Source of the DNA: Erwinia psidii
Lineage (GTDB): Bacteria > Pseudomonadota > Gammaproteobacteria > Enterobacterales > Enterobacteriaceae
Direction of reading: 5' to 3'
Assembly: GCF_003846135.1 (NCBI RefSeq)
Contig: NZ_RHHM01000009.1
Span: 1-64,000 of the forward strand
Length of the DNA stretch: 64,000 bases
In this document: positions 49,624-59,787 of the stretch, piece after piece
Numbering within the stretch: the stretch's first letter is position 1
How the letters are laid out: every line of letters starts with the position of its first letter
Notes under the pieces: generated by a model
What the model was told of the DNA's origin: nothing
Seen by the model: the letters and a program-made list of their open reading frames with translations, nothing else
The model's database searches: none
Position numbers and translations under genes: made by a program

Positions 49624-50669
49624 ATGCACTCAGCGGGATAAATCAAAATAAAGAGGTTCGTTTGATTTTCTGGGGAAAATTTACGCCAAAAGTATGCCAG
49701 GTGGATCAGCTGAAGGTCGGGTAACACGGTACCTGAAAGGCTACCAAAATCGGGTATTTTTATTTAAAAGTGATGAGACGCGCAGGCGGGAATATACCTG
49801 CTGTGGATAAGATAAAATAATCAGGCATATTTTATTATTCTAATCAGTCTGTTGCCTCTGCATATCAGTTCACCGATGCAAGCGGTAGTAATAAAATAAT
49901 GTGCCGGATGGTATTTGCGTAAGGCGATCGGGCGCGGAGATTTATATTGTGTATTTTATCAAACACGGCCAGGCATAAACAAAAAATTAAAAAATATAAT
50001 GATGCCGTTGCAGCGGGTTGCCGCTACCGGGAAAAGTATATCGCAACAGAGTAATCGCCCGGTATTACTCCAGAAAGAGTAGCTGTGTATTTTTATACCT
50101 TTATAAATAATGGATGGTTACCGGTGAGACAGGTCTGGTTTATAAAAACGATATTAACGCCTTTTAAACAGAAGTCCGAAGAATGTTGACCTGAAAAGGT
50201 GACGTCACCGTTCCTGTGGTGGGATAAGCCTGGACAAATGTGAAAAGCAGAATCTCGCCTGAATAAACGTGCCCAGGATCGCCATACCTTACGGCACCGT
50301 TTTTCACCCAAAAAGCCTCTGATATCAAGGCTGGCATCGTCGTGGTGAGAAGCAACAAAATACTCACTGCCTGTCTGCTATCCAGCGTCGTGTCGACATT
50401 ACGCGGGTAGCATCCATCAGCGTTAATCTGAACCGCCACAGTGACTGGCGGCAAATACGCCATATTCCGCAGTAGGTCATTTCCACCGCGTTGCCAATGG
50501 CGGGCATACGATAACAGGGAACCGACAGAAAAAGCCCAGAAAAGCGTGGTTACCCTTATGAGCGCCGGGAAATAATATGCCGGGATGCCGGCTAAGAATC
50601 ACTGACCGGGAAATTGGTCATCCTGGGTTAAAATGGTTGTGGGCTGACGGGGAGCCGTTCGGCGATCTG
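49624..50669. other. liv-ugp intergenic of about 1 kb with a possible decayed secreted-protein gene
   Basis: The left half (49640-50100) is AT-rich and has no frame worth naming. In the right half a minus-strand frame (about 50560 to 50164) reads through a hydrophobic stretch TLFWAFSVGSLLSYA, then PVTVAVQINADGCYP and ends FQVNILRTSV. This resembles a signal peptide plus a beta-rich exported domain, but it lacks a good start and I do not recognise the family. It may be the remnant of a fimbrial-type or other secreted protein. Confidence 0.35.
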
Positions 50670-50690
50670 CGTGTCACCTTACTGTCACAG
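50670..50690 (+). promoter_or_regulatory. Candidate Pho box upstream of ugpB
   Basis: Two TGTCAC half-sites lie 11 bases apart (GTGTCACCTTACTGTCACAG), the direct-repeat spacing of PhoB sites. More GTCAT elements follow at 50705-50722. In E. coli ugp belongs to the Pho regulon, so PhoB activation under phosphate limitation is the likely control. Confidence 0.6.
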
Positions 50691-50782
50691 ACCTGCTATT
50701 TTTCCGTCATTTACACATGTCATGTTGCTTGCCGAACAATATCGCACTCTTTGCGTGAATCACTCCGGGACAGGAAACAGAC

Positions 50783-52102
50783 ATGACATCGTTCTCTCTT
50801 CGCAAAACCACGCTTGCAGCCCTGCTGGGTCTGACATTCAGCAACCACGCGCTGGCGGTCACTGAGATCCCTTTCTGGCACTCCATGGAAGGTGAACTGG
50901 GTGTGGAAGTGGACGCTCTGGCAAAACGCTTTAACGACGCTCACCCGGACTACAAAATTATCCCCACCTATAAAGGCAACTACGAGCAGAGCCTTGCCGG
51001 TGGGATTGCCGCCGTGCGCGCCGGAAAAGCCCCTGCGATCCTTCAGGTTTATGAAGTTGGCACGGCGACCATGATGGCCTCGAAAGCCATTGTGCCTGTA
51101 CACGAGGTATTCAAAAACGCGGGTATCAACATGGATGAATCCCAGTTTGTCCCCACCGTGGCAGGCTATTACAGCGACGCCCGCGGTCATCTGATCTCGC
51201 AGCCGTTTAACAGCTCTACGCCGGTGCTGTATTACAACAAAGATGCCTTCAGAAAAGCCGGACTGAACCCCGACCAGCCGCCCAAAACCTGGCAGGCACT
51301 TGAGAGTGATGCTGCGGCGTTGCGCAAGGCGGGCATGAAATGCGGTTACGCCAGTGGCTGGCAGGGCTGGATACAAATCGAAAACTTCAGTGCCTGGCAT
51401 GGGTTGCCGGTGGCGACGAAAAACAATGGTTTTGACGGTGCTGATGCGGTGCTGGAATTTAACAGACCGGCACAGGTTCGCCATATCCAGATGCTGGACG
51501 CAATGCGCAAAAAAGGTGATTTCACCTATTTTGGCCGTAAAGACGAATCCACCGCCAAATTCTACAACGGCGATTGCGGTATCACCACGGCTTCGTCTGG
51601 CTCGCTGGCGGATATTCGTCACTACGCCAGATTCAATTTTGGCGTGGGAATGATGCCTTATGACGCAACCGTGCCGAATGCCCCGCAGAATGCCCTGATT
51701 GGCGGCGCAAGCCTGTGGGTTTTGCAAGGCAAAGATGCCACGACCTACAAAGGGGTGGCTGAATTTATGCAGTTCCTTGCCCAACCGGAGATCGCCGCAG
51801 AATGGCACCAGAAGACCGGCTATCTGCCCATCACTACCGCGGCTTATGAGCTGACCCGGAAGCAGGGCTTCTATGAGAAGAATCCAGGTGCTGATACTGC
51901 AACCCGCCAGATGTTGAATAAGCCGCCGTTACCGTTCACCAAAGGAATGCGGCTGGGCAATATGCCGCAGATCCGTTCGGTGATTGATGAGGAGCTGGAA
52001 GGCGTCTGGACCGGCAAAACCGCACCTCAGACCGCGCTGGATAATGCGGTGGCGCGGGGCAACCTGCTGTTACGTCGTTTTGAACAAACGGTAAAACAGT
52101 AA
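50783..52102 (+). CDS. ugpB: sn-Glycerol-3-phosphate periplasmic binding protein UgpB
   Basis: UgpB binds glycerol-3-phosphate and glycerophosphodiesters for the UgpAEC importer. The 439-residue precursor has a 25-residue signal peptide (ending NHALA) and the conserved [19 protein letters not shown] start of the mature protein, [22 protein letters not shown], and [16 protein letters not shown], all near identical to E. coli (438). It is the first gene of the ugp operon and follows a Pho-box-like region. Confidence 0.96.
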   Translation: MTSFSLRKTTLAALLGLTFSNHALAVTEIPFWHSMEGELGVEVDALAKRFNDAHPDYKIIPTYKGNYEQSLAGGIAAVRAGKAPAILQVYEVGTATMMASKAIVPVHEVFKNAGINMDESQFVPTVAGYYSDARGHLISQPFNSSTPVLYYNKDAFRKAGLNPDQPPKTWQALESDAAALRKAGMKCGYASGWQGWIQIENFSAWHGLPVATKNNGFDGADAVLEFNRPAQVRHIQMLDAMRKKGDFTYFGRKDESTAKFYNGDCGITTASSGSLADIRHYARFNFGVGMMPYDATVPNAPQNALIGGASLWVLQGKDATTYKGVAEFMQFLAQPEIAAEWHQKTGYLPITTAAYELTRKQGFYEKNPGADTATRQMLNKPPLPFTKGMRLGNMPQIRSVIDEELEGVWTGKTAPQTALDNAVARGNLLLRRFEQTVKQ

Positions 52103-52118
52103 GCTGCCGGGATGCTGT

Positions 52119-52148
52119 GGCCCCCGCGCCCGGAGTACGGGGGCCGTT
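52119..52148 (+). terminator. Intraoperon hairpin between ugpB and ugpA
   Basis: GGCCCCCG and CGGGGGCC pair across an 11-base GC-rich loop, about 17 bases after ugpB. Without a T-run it is more likely an mRNA-stabilising or attenuating hairpin that favours ugpB over the membrane genes. Confidence 0.6.
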
Positions 52149-52189
52149 AACGCTTTAATTGTCACTGTTTTGAACCTGATGAGTTTTTT

Positions 52190-53077
52190 ATGTCTTCTTC
52201 CCGTCCCGTTTTTCGTTCACGCTGGTTGCCATACCTGCTGATGTTGCCGCAGTTGCTGGTGACCATTATTTTTTTCCTCTGGCCTGCGGGCGAGGCGCTG
52301 TGGTATTCGGTGCAAAATGTTGATCCTTTCGGTCTTTCCAACACCTTTGTTGGTCTGGAAAACTTCCGGCGGCTCACCGACGATAAATATTATGCCGACG
52401 CCTTCCAAACCACGCTGGTGTTCAGTGGCCTGGTGACAGTGACTGGCCTGGTCATTTCGCTGTTTTTTGCGGCGCTGGTCGATTATGTCCTGTGTTTGAA
52501 GCGGTTCTGGCAGACGCTGTTTTTGTTGCCTTATGCGGTGGCACCTGCCGTTGCCGCCGTGCTGTGGATGTTTCTGTTCAGCCCCGGACAGGGACTGGTC
52601 ACCTGGTTACTGGCACAGGTTGGTTATAGCTGGAACCACGCACAGAACAGCGGCCAGGCGATGTTACTGGTGGTGCTGGCCTCGGTCTGGCAACAGATGA
52701 GTTACAACTTTCTGTTTTTCTTCGCGGCGCTTCAGTCGATCCCAACATCGCTGATCGAAGCTGCTGCTATTGATGGCGCTGGCCCTGTACGTCGCTTTTT
52801 CCGGCTTTCACTACCGCTGATTACGCCAGTGGGCTTCTTCCTGATGGTGGTCAACGTGGTCTATGCCTTCTTCGACACCTTTCCGGTGATTGATGCGGCG
52901 ACGGGCGGCGGGCCGGTGCAATCCACCACCACCCTGATTTATAAGATCTATCGGGAGGGCTTCGCTGGCCTGGATCTCTCCTCATCCTCTGCCCAGTCGG
53001 TGGTACTGATGGTGCTGGTTGTCATCCTGACCGTTATCCAGTTCCGCTATGTTGAAAAAAGGGTACGTTACCAATGA
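52190..53077 (+). CDS. ugpA: Glycerol-3-phosphate ABC permease UgpA
   Basis: Inner-membrane subunit of the Ugp importer, 295 residues as in E. coli, with six helices and the EAA coupling loop [22 protein letters not shown]. The final codons overlap the ugpE start (ATGA). Confidence 0.96.
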   Translation: MSSSRPVFRSRWLPYLLMLPQLLVTIIFFLWPAGEALWYSVQNVDPFGLSNTFVGLENFRRLTDDKYYADAFQTTLVFSGLVTVTGLVISLFFAALVDYVLCLKRFWQTLFLLPYAVAPAVAAVLWMFLFSPGQGLVTWLLAQVGYSWNHAQNSGQAMLLVVLASVWQQMSYNFLFFFAALQSIPTSLIEAAAIDGAGPVRRFFRLSLPLITPVGFFLMVVNVVYAFFDTFPVIDAATGGGPVQSTTTLIYKIYREGFAGLDLSSSSAQSVVLMVLVVILTVIQFRYVEKRVRYQ

Positions 53078-53919
53078 TTGAAAACCGACGCGGGCTGGAT
53101 ATTTTCAGCCATATCATGCTGGGGCTGGGGATGCTGGCGGTACTGTTCCCGCTGTGGATCGCTTTTGTCGCTGCGACACTGAGCGACGCCGCCGTGTTTC
53201 AGGTGCCGATGACCCTGATCCCCGGCCGCTTTTTATGGCACAACCTCACCACCATCTGGCAGCACGGCGTGGCACAGAACAGCGCCCCCTTTGGCATGAT
53301 GCTGTTTAACAGTGCGGTGATGGCGCTCTGCATTGCCGTGGGGAAAATTGTGCTGTCCATTTTTTCCGCCTTTGCGCTGGTGTGGTTTCGTTTCCCGCTG
53401 CGTGGGCTGTTTTTCTGGATGATCTTTATCACGCTGATGCTGCCGGTTGAGGTGCGCATTTTCCCTACGGTGGAGGTGATTTCTCATCTCAATATGCTGG
53501 ACAGCTACAGCGGTTTAACCCTGCCACTGATGGCCTCTGCGACGGCAACCTTCCTGTTTCGCCAGTTTTTTATGACGCTGCCTGATGAACTGACCGAGGC
53601 CGCACGCATTGATGGTGCCAGCCCGATGCGCTTTTTTTTCGGCATTGTTCTGCCACTGTCAAAAACCAATCTGGCGGCACTGTTTGTCATCACCTTTATC
53701 TATGGCTGGAACCAGTACATCTGGCCGCTACTGATTGTCAGTGATGCCAGTCTGGGCACGGCGGTTGCCGGGATACGCAGCATGATAGGCAGCGGCGATG
53801 GCTCCACCCAATGGAATCTGGTGATGGCGGCAATGTTGTTGACCATGTTGCCACCGGTAGCCATTGTTTTAATCATGCAGCGCGCCTTTGTTCGCGGGCT
53901 TGTAGAGAGCGAGAAATAA
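53074..53919 (+). CDS. ugpE: Glycerol-3-phosphate ABC permease UgpE
   Basis: Second membrane subunit of the Ugp importer, 281 residues as in E. coli, with six helices and the coupling loop [22 protein letters not shown]. It overlaps ugpA by four bases; ugpC starts three bases after its stop. Confidence 0.96.
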   Translation: MIENRRGLDIFSHIMLGLGMLAVLFPLWIAFVAATLSDAAVFQVPMTLIPGRFLWHNLTTIWQHGVAQNSAPFGMMLFNSAVMALCIAVGKIVLSIFSAFALVWFRFPLRGLFFWMIFITLMLPVEVRIFPTVEVISHLNMLDSYSGLTLPLMASATATFLFRQFFMTLPDELTEAARIDGASPMRFFFGIVLPLSKTNLAALFVITFIYGWNQYIWPLLIVSDASLGTAVAGIRSMIGSGDGSTQWNLVMAAMLLTMLPPVAIVLIMQRAFVRGLVESEK

Positions 53920-53922
53920 GCT

Positions 53923-54996
53923 ATGGCTGGTGTGAAATTTCAGGCCGTTACCAAATCATATGACGGAAAAAACAAAATTATTCATCCGCTTCACGTTGAC
54001 GTGCGCGATGGTGAATTTATGGTCATCGTCGGGCCTTCCGGCTGTGGTAAATCGACCTTACTGCGTATGGTGGCCGGGCTGGAGCAGGTCAGCGGCGGCG
54101 ATATCTGGATTGACAGCCAGCGGGTGACTACCCTGGAACCCAAAGACCGCGGTATCGCTATGGTATTTCAGAATTACGCGCTCTATCCGCATATGAGCGT
54201 GGAACAGAATATGGGCTGGGGACTGAAAATACGCGGTATGGGTAAGGCGCATATTCGCCAGCGCGTACTGGAAACGGCGAAAAGCCTGGAGCTGGAGGCG
54301 TTATTGCATCGCCGTCCGCGTGAGCTTTCTGGTGGGCAGCGTCAGCGTGTGGCGATGGGCCGCGCTATTGTGCGGGAACCGAGGGTGTTTCTGTTTGATG
54401 AGCCGCTCTCCAATCTGGATGCCCGCCTGCGCGTCCAGATGCGCTTAGAGCTACAGCAGCTGCATCGCCGTCTGAACACCACCAGCCTCTATGTCACTCA
54501 CGATCAGGTAGAAGCGATGACCCTGGCACAGCGGGTCATGGTAATGCATAAGGGAGTACTGGAGCAATTGGGTACGCCGGTTGAAATCTATGAGCGTCCG
54601 GCCACCCGCTTTGTCGCCAGCTTTATCGGTGCGCCGTCGATGAACCTGCTGGACGGGGTACTCAATCATCAGGGGACGCGGCTGGTGCTGCCCGGTGATT
54701 TTCAGCTTCCGCTGCCGGTGGCCAAAACCGACTGGGCCGGACGGACGTTGACCTTGGGGATACGCCCGGAGCATATTAAGCTGTCCAGCCAACAGGCGGG
54801 CGGGTTGCCGCTGGTGGTGGAAACGTTGGAGCTGCTTGGTGCAGATAATCTGGCACATGGTACATGGGGCCGCAACCGCGTGGCGGTGCGCCTGCCGCAC
54901 GCTGAGCGTCCGGCGGCCGGCAGTACGCTCTGGCTGCATCTGCCAGCCGACGCGCTTCACTTTTTTGATACCCAAAATGGACAACGTCTTGAATGA
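53923..54996 (+). CDS. ugpC: Glycerol-3-phosphate ABC transporter ATPase UgpC
   Basis: ATPase of the Ugp importer, of the MalK-type with a C-terminal regulatory domain. The 357 residues show Walker [11 protein letters not shown]-loop [17 protein letters not shown], signature [14 protein letters not shown], Walker [15 protein letters not shown]-loop VTHDQ, and after about 235 the OB-fold region with [12 protein letters not shown] and LGIRPEHI. In E. coli this domain mediates inhibition by phosphate. Overlaps ugpQ by four bases. Confidence 0.96.
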   Translation: MAGVKFQAVTKSYDGKNKIIHPLHVDVRDGEFMVIVGPSGCGKSTLLRMVAGLEQVSGGDIWIDSQRVTTLEPKDRGIAMVFQNYALYPHMSVEQNMGWGLKIRGMGKAHIRQRVLETAKSLELEALLHRRPRELSGGQRQRVAMGRAIVREPRVFLFDEPLSNLDARLRVQMRLELQQLHRRLNTTSLYVTHDQVEAMTLAQRVMVMHKGVLEQLGTPVEIYERPATRFVASFIGAPSMNLLDGVLNHQGTRLVLPGDFQLPLPVAKTDWAGRTLTLGIRPEHIKLSSQQAGGLPLVVETLELLGADNLAHGTWGRNRVAVRLPHAERPAAGSTLWLHLPADALHFFDTQNGQRLE

Positions 54997-55748
54997 CTGA
55001 GCAAACCTGGCCCTATCCGACGATTGTCGCCCATCGTGGCGGCGGAAAGCTGGCCCCGGAAAATACGCTCTCCGGCATTGATACGGCGGCGAAACTGGGA
55101 CATAAAATGATTGAGTTTGACGTCAAGCTGTCTCTGGATGGTGAGATTTTCCTGCTGCATGATGACACGCTGGAAAGAACCAGCAATGGCTGGGGGATCG
55201 CCGGTCAGCTGCCGTGGGAAAAACTGGTGCAGCTGGACGCGGGTGGTTGGTATAGCAAGGCGTTTGCCAGTGAGCGTCTGCCGCTGCTCTCTCAGGTCGC
55301 TGAACGCTGTGCTGTCTACCGGATAATGTCTAACATTGAGATCAAGCCTACCACCGGACTGGAGGCGGAAACCGGCCGTGCGGTGGCGGTGGCGGCACGT
55401 CATCTGTGGCAGGGTGAAACGGCACCGCTGCTCTCCTCATTTTCCTTCAGCGCGCTGGAAGCGGCGATGCAGGTGGCTCCTGAGCTGCCGCGTGGCATGT
55501 TACTACACGAATGGTACGACGACTGGCGGGAAATCACCGCAAGGCTGGGATGCGTGTCAATTCACTTTAACCATAAAATCCTGACGCAGGCGCGGGTGGC
55601 AGAAGTGAAGGCCGCCGGGCTGCGGATGCTGGTCTATACGGTTAACACTCCGCAACGGGCGCGTGAGCTGCTGGACTGGGGGGTTGACGCAATCTGTACC
55701 GACCGCATTGACCTGCTGGGACCGGACTTCCCGACGCAGACGCTGTGA
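54993..55748 (+). CDS. ugpQ: Glycerophosphodiester phosphodiesterase UgpQ
   Basis: UgpQ cleaves glycerophosphodiesters entering through Ugp to glycerol-3-phosphate and an alcohol, in the cytoplasm. The 251-residue protein (E. coli 247) has the GDPD-type TIM barrel with [12 protein letters not shown] (catalytic His and metal-binding Glu), [26 protein letters not shown] and the NIEIKPTTG motif. No signal peptide. Last gene of the ugp operon, followed by a terminator. Confidence 0.96.
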   Translation: MTEQTWPYPTIVAHRGGGKLAPENTLSGIDTAAKLGHKMIEFDVKLSLDGEIFLLHDDTLERTSNGWGIAGQLPWEKLVQLDAGGWYSKAFASERLPLLSQVAERCAVYRIMSNIEIKPTTGLEAETGRAVAVAARHLWQGETAPLLSSFSFSALEAAMQVAPELPRGMLLHEWYDDWREITARLGCVSIHFNHKILTQARVAEVKAAGLRMLVYTVNTPQRARELLDWGVDAICTDRIDLLGPDFPTQTL

Positions 55749-55765
55749 CAGCACGCTGTACGGGC

Positions 55766-55792
55766 TGATGGCCCTTCCTGGGCCATCGTCTT
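55766..55792 (+). terminator. Terminator of the ugp operon
   Basis: GATGGCCC, loop TTCCT, GGGCCATC, then GTCTTT lies 18 bases after ugpQ. A solid stem with a short T stretch fits a rho-independent terminator. Confidence 0.75.
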
Positions 55793-55840
55793 TACGTGTT
55801 ACCGTGGCGGGCAAACGGGGTAACCCGCTACGTTATCCCG

Positions 55841-56149
55841 TCACTCCGTCGGTTGCTGATTATTGCCTGGTTTCACGGGCGGCTGGTAAGTGCTGCCCGG
55901 CTGCGATTTGAGCACGTTCTGAGCGGCACTGTCGCGCTGCTCCTGAACTTTTCGCTGTAGATCCTGGCTCTGGCGTTGCTGATCCTGCTGCAATTTCAGC
56001 TGCTGCTGTGACTGCTGGATAAGCATATGCTGTTGCACCCGTTGGGTGCTGGGATTGTAGCCCGGCTGGCTGGCATCGTTACCGTTATTCAACATATTGG
56101 CGATGCTGCTTAAAGGCATCAGTGCGACAAAAACAAGTAACCATTTCAT
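55841..56149 (-). CDS. yhhA: DUF2756 family exported Gln-rich protein YhhA
   Basis: A 102-residue exported protein with a signal peptide (1-17, ending SSIA) and a low-complexity body with many Gln (QQSQQQLKLQQDQQRQSQ), probably helical. It resembles E. coli YhhA in length, Gln richness and the QPGY stretch; function unknown. Two adjacent ATGs (56149, 56152) follow AAGGAG at eight and five bases; I took the first listed. In E. coli yhhA lies directly before ggt; here an effector locus separates them. Confidence 0.8.
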   Translation of the reverse strand: MKWLLVFVALMPLSSIANMLNNGNDASQPGYNPSTQRVQQHMLIQQSQQQLKLQQDQQRQSQDLQRKVQEQRDSAAQNVLKSQPGSTYQPPVKPGNNQQPTE

Positions 56150-56347
56150 CATCTGTTCTCCTTCTGCGGTTTGCACAGTTTATGCAAATGTCACCGTTGT
56201 GAATCTTCCTGTTATCTGAATTTGCCTCAACAATGCGGTTATTTTTTTCATCCGGCCAGGATAAATGTAAATAAGAATCGATCCGCCTGGCACTGAGCAG
56301 CGCTGATTTCTGTGTTGGTCATTATGAGGTTCAAATCCTATTTTCCT

Positions 56348-56375
56348 GGAACCCATACGCGAATAACGTTACTTA
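56348..56375 (+). promoter_or_regulatory. HrpL-type promoter (hrp box) of the effector pair
   Basis: GGAACC at 56348-56353 is followed after 15 bases by TTACTTA at 56369-56375. The HrpL consensus is GGAACC, 15-16 bases, CCACNNA; the first half is exact and the second keeps ACNNA. It lies 27 bases before a type III chaperone gene. Hrp-type expression in plants is therefore likely. Confidence 0.75.
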
Positions 56376-56402
56376 CATTAAAGATGAGAATGGAGAAATG
56401 AG

Positions 56403-56807
56403 ATGAAGAATGCATTTGATCGCCTGATCGAAGGACTGATTAATGATTATGGTGTCGCGCCGTTTAATGAGAAAAATCACGATGATGAGGTGTATTGTTT
56501 CACCTTCGAAAACAACATTGCGATTAAAGTTTATCAGGACAATACCCGATGGGTCTATTTCCAGGCTGAACTTGGCAGCTGCCCTGATTTAAAAAAAGAA
56601 ACATTGCTTGAATTACTCTCCCTTAATCAGTTCAGCTTCAGAAAACCGTTTCTGACGCTGGGCATTGATGATGAAAATATTGGGGTACTTCATACCAGAG
56701 TGCCATTAGTTGAAGTTGATAATATTGAAATGAGGAGGATTTTCGAAAACACCATCTCTACCGCCAGCGGTATAAAAAAACAGTTTAACTTTTACCATAA
56801 GGAATAA
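56403..56807 (+). CDS. ShcF-like type III secretion chaperone
   Basis: A 134-residue, acidic, small cytoplasmic protein with the layout of class IA (CesT/ShcF-type) chaperones: an N-terminal helix (NAFDRLIEGLINDYG), a central beta-sheet with FTFENNIAIKVYQD and WVYFQAEL, a LLELLSLNQFSF helix and a final helix. It starts 28 bases after a HrpL-type box and ends three bases before a HopF-like effector gene, the same arrangement as ShcF/HopF in Pseudomonas syringae (AvrPphF ORF1/ORF2). It should bind the effector's N-terminal region and hold it ready for secretion. Confidence 0.85.
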   Translation: MKNAFDRLIEGLINDYGVAPFNEKNHDDEVYCFTFENNIAIKVYQDNTRWVYFQAELGSCPDLKKETLLELLSLNQFSFRKPFLTLGIDDENIGVLHTRVPLVEVDNIEMRRIFENTISTASGIKKQFNFYHKE

Positions 56808-56810
56808 ATA

Positions 56811-57473
56811 ATGGGTAATGTATGTGGTTCTTCCGGCTCCCATCATGTTTACAGTCCGCGCTCGGGTTCAGGTCACTTAACCCCTGCCTATAGCCGTTCC
56901 GCTCAGTCAACGCCTGTCCGACATAGCCCCTCGCCGTCGAGGGCTTCCGGCAGCGGTGGCGGGGAAAGGCTGACCTCCGTTTATCAGCTTTCCAGTAAAG
57001 AAAGAAAAAAATTCCTTAAAAACCATGATCCAATGCAGCGATTTGGCCTGAATGCAAATACGTCGGTTTACAGAACGACGCACAGTTGCTATGTGGATGA
57101 GGACGGAATGATGGCGGGTAACCCTGATTCCGGCGCATTAATTCATATGCACGAGGAACTGACCCCCAATCCATACGCCGAAGATATTGGTGCCCGACCG
57201 GGTCAGGCATCCGCATATCTGCCACGAAGAGAAAGTGCACGCAATTTAGGTGTTCCTTCTTTAAATGTCATGGTTGGCTCTGGTGCACTTGGCTCCGTGA
57301 AACGTTATGCCGGCCCGGATCACGTGACCACTAAGATGAAGCTGGGAGACTTCCTCGACAGAGGCGGCAAGGTTTACAGTGATTACTCGGCGGTTGCAGG
57401 TAATGGTGAAACAACGAGTGCACTGCTTGTCACCCTGCCGGAAGGGGAAAAGGTGCCGGTGAAAATCGTCTGA
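56811..57473 (+). CDS. HopF-family (AvrPphF ORF2) type III effector, ADP-ribosyltransferase-like
   Basis: A 220-residue protein starting MGNVCGSSGS, the N-myristoylation motif with an adjacent Cys for acylation found in HopF proteins, followed by a Ser/Pro/Gly-rich secretion region (about 8-50) and the core from LTSVYQLSS. HopF2 acts in plant cells at the plasma membrane and suppresses immune signalling (reported targets include MKK5 and RIN4); its Arg71 and Asp175 are needed. Here Arg88 (SVYRTT) and Asp191 (VYSDYS) have the equivalent spacing, and the IHMHEEL block is kept. It is in an operon with the chaperone three bases upstream. The closest family name is HopF; the subtype is not resolved. 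Confidence 0.85.
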   Translation: MGNVCGSSGSHHVYSPRSGSGHLTPAYSRSAQSTPVRHSPSPSRASGSGGGERLTSVYQLSSKERKKFLKNHDPMQRFGLNANTSVYRTTHSCYVDEDGMMAGNPDSGALIHMHEELTPNPYAEDIGARPGQASAYLPRRESARNLGVPSLNVMVGSGALGSVKRYAGPDHVTTKMKLGDFLDRGGKVYSDYSAVAGNGETTSALLVTLPEGEKVPVKIV

Positions 57474-57989
57474 GATAAGCCATGTCTGATGTTGAACCAT
57501 TCACCCTGAGCTGATAACGAAAATCACCCTTCTTCCTTCTGTCAGCACAGGTGAAGGCCGATATTGTAGCTCATGATGGTGCTGGACCCACAGCCCATCA
57601 TTATGGCTTTTAACCGCGCCGCAGGGGCAACCCATTCAGAAATCAGGTAGCGCTGTCATTCAATATGACAGACACAGACGTGCCGCTATCACACAAAATT
57701 ATCTCCTGCTTTTACAGCGCAATGACCACACCCCTGAGCGGTCATCGCGTGACATTCCGGCCCCGCGTTGACGTATCGAAATTTGCTCTGACCGCTGCCT
57801 TTTTTATTACCTGCATTTAGTCCACACTGACTGGCGGTAAAAAAATGTAAATAACTCACTACCCATTTTGTTCTGCGTGCCACGAGACCGACTGCTCGTG
57901 CTCAGGCTCTCTTTTACCTGAGTAAGCTTCGGGGCGGTGACTGATTGCAAAAACAAAAATGACCCAGGGTGATAATCAGAGGTAAAAAA
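57474..57989. other. hopF-ggt intergenic, no gene
   Basis: About 515 bases lacking a supported gene. A small hairpin CTGTCAT/ATGACAG is at 57652-57670. The right end must hold the ggt promoter. Its length compared with the short E. coli yhhA-ggt spacing shows that this is inserted sequence. Confidence 0.5.
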
Positions 57990-59732
57990 ATGACAGGAAA
58001 GATAGTGCAGATAGCCACACCGTTACTGGCAGGATTGTTGTTCTGGCAGGGCGCTGCGGCAGCCCCTGTGGCTTCACCGGTGTCATATGGCGTTGGTGCT
58101 GATACGTTCCATCCGGTAAAAGAGCAGCACGGCATGGTGGCATCAGTCGATGCAACAGCCACACAGGTCGGCGTGGATATTCTTAAGCGTGGTGGCAACG
58201 CGGTGGATGCCGCGGTGGCAGTGGGTTATGCGCTGGCGGTAACCCATCCACAGGCTGGCAATCTGGGCGGTGGAGGTTTTATGCTGATCCGCACCGCGTC
58301 AGGCCACACCACCTCAATTGATTTCCGCGAGATGGCACCGACCAGAGCCAGTCGTAATATGTTTCTTGATGCGCAGGGCAACGCCGACAGCAAAAAATCC
58401 CTGACGTCACACCTTGCTTCCGGTGTTCCTGGTACGGTAGCCGGTTTTGCGCTGGCCAACAAAGAGTACGGCACTTTACCGCTCGCTACGCTGATTGCAC
58501 CCGCTATCAGGCTGGCAGCGAAAGGTATTGTGGTCAATGAGTCGCTGGCGGACGATCTTAAGGTCTACGGTAAGGAAGTGCTGCTCGACCATGCCAACAG
58601 TAAAGCGATTTTCTTCAGGCCGGACGGCACGCCTTATCAGCGCGGAGAAACGCTGGTGCAACGCAACCTGGCGCACAGCCTGGAACTGATTGCCAGGCAG
58701 GGACCGGATGCGTTCTATAAAGGCGCCATCGCTGAGCAGATCGCCAAAGAGATGGCGGCCAATGGCGGCCTGATTGATAAAGGGGATATGGCCAATTACA
58801 AAGCCATTGAGCGCAAACCGGTGAGTGGCAGCTATCGGGGTTATGACGTCTTCTCCATGCCGCCGCCATCCTCTGGCGGGATCCACATTGTGCAGATCCT
58901 TAATATCCTTGAGAATTTCGATCTGGCAAAGATGGGTTTTGGCAGTGCTGATGCAATGCAGGTGGTGGCGGAAGCAGAAAAGTATGCCTATGCCGATCGT
59001 TCGGAGTATCTGGGCGACCCGGATTTTGTCAGGGTTCCGGTGCAGGCGCTGACCAGCAAGGCCTACGCGAAATCCCTGGCACAGCAGATTGATATTAATA
59101 AGGCCCGTCCCTCCGCTGAGATTAAACCCGGCAAGCTCGCGCCTTACGAGAGTAATCAGACCACCCATTTCTCGGTGGTGGATAAACAGGGCAATGCGGT
59201 TTCGGTGACCTACACGCTGAACACCAACTTTGGCAGCGGCATTGTGGCGGGCAACAGCGGCATCCTGATGAATAACGAAATGGATGATTTTTCTGCCAAG
59301 CCGGGTACGCCAAATGTCTATGGCCTGGTGGGCGGCGAAGCCAATGCCGTACAGCCTTACAAGCGCCCGCTTTCTTCCATGTCACCGACCATTGTTGTTA
59401 AAGATGGCAAAACCTGGCTGGTAACCGGCAGTCCGGGCGGCAGCAGGATTATCACCACCGTGCTGCAAATGGTGCTAAACAGCATTGATTACGGGATGAA
59501 TATTGCGGAAGCCACCGCCGCACCACGCTTCCATCATCAATGGTTGCCAGATCAGCTGCGGGTGGAAAAAGGGTTCAGCCCGGACACGCTGAAGTTGCTG
59601 GAAGCAAAGGGCCAGCATGTGAAGGTGATGCCTGCAATGGGTAGTACCCAGAGCATTATGATTGGGCCGGATGGCACACTCTATGGTGCATCCGATCCAC
59701 GGGCGATTGATGATTTGACCGCGGGTTATTAA
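57990..59732 (+). CDS. ggt: Periplasmic gamma-glutamyltranspeptidase Ggt
   Basis: Ggt transfers or hydrolyses the gamma-glutamyl group of glutathione and related peptides in the periplasm, allowing their use as amino acid sources. The 580-residue precursor (E. coli 580) has a signal peptide (about 1-24), then the large chain, and the self-cleavage site before the catalytic Thr in NQTTHFSVVD at about residue 391, giving the small chain that begins with this Thr. The oxyanion-hole Gly-Gly (SPGGSRI) and the LSSMSPT block are intact. The ATG at 57990 gives the homologous start; an in-frame GTG at 57969 is not conserved. It is flanked on both sides by effector-type genes. Confidence 0.96.
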   Translation: MTGKIVQIATPLLAGLLFWQGAAAAPVASPVSYGVGADTFHPVKEQHGMVASVDATATQVGVDILKRGGNAVDAAVAVGYALAVTHPQAGNLGGGGFMLIRTASGHTTSIDFREMAPTRASRNMFLDAQGNADSKKSLTSHLASGVPGTVAGFALANKEYGTLPLATLIAPAIRLAAKGIVVNESLADDLKVYGKEVLLDHANSKAIFFRPDGTPYQRGETLVQRNLAHSLELIARQGPDAFYKGAIAEQIAKEMAANGGLIDKGDMANYKAIERKPVSGSYRGYDVFSMPPPSSGGIHIVQILNILENFDLAKMGFGSADAMQVVAEAEKYAYADRSEYLGDPDFVRVPVQALTSKAYAKSLAQQIDINKARPSAEIKPGKLAPYESNQTTHFSVVDKQGNAVSVTYTLNTNFGSGIVAGNSGILMNNEMDDFSAKPGTPNVYGLVGGEANAVQPYKRPLSSMSPTIVVKDGKTWLVTGSPGGSRIITTVLQMVLNSIDYGMNIAEATAAPRFHHQWLPDQLRVEKGFSPDTLKLLEAKGQHVKVMPAMGSTQSIMIGPDGTLYGASDPRAIDDLTAGY

Positions 59733-59737
59733 TCCTG

Positions 59738-59787
59738 TTTAGCGCCAGCGCTGTCGATAAACTTTCCTGCAATGCTGGCGCTTTTCC
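59738..59787 (+). terminator. Terminator after ggt
   Basis: AGCGCCAGC and GCTGGCGCT pair across a loop of about 27 bases and are followed by TTT. It is placed within ten bases of the ggt stop. Confidence 0.55.

Noticed and set aside
50720-51808. 362-codon minus-strand frame opposite ugpB
   Set aside because: Lies entirely antisense to the strongly supported ugpB.
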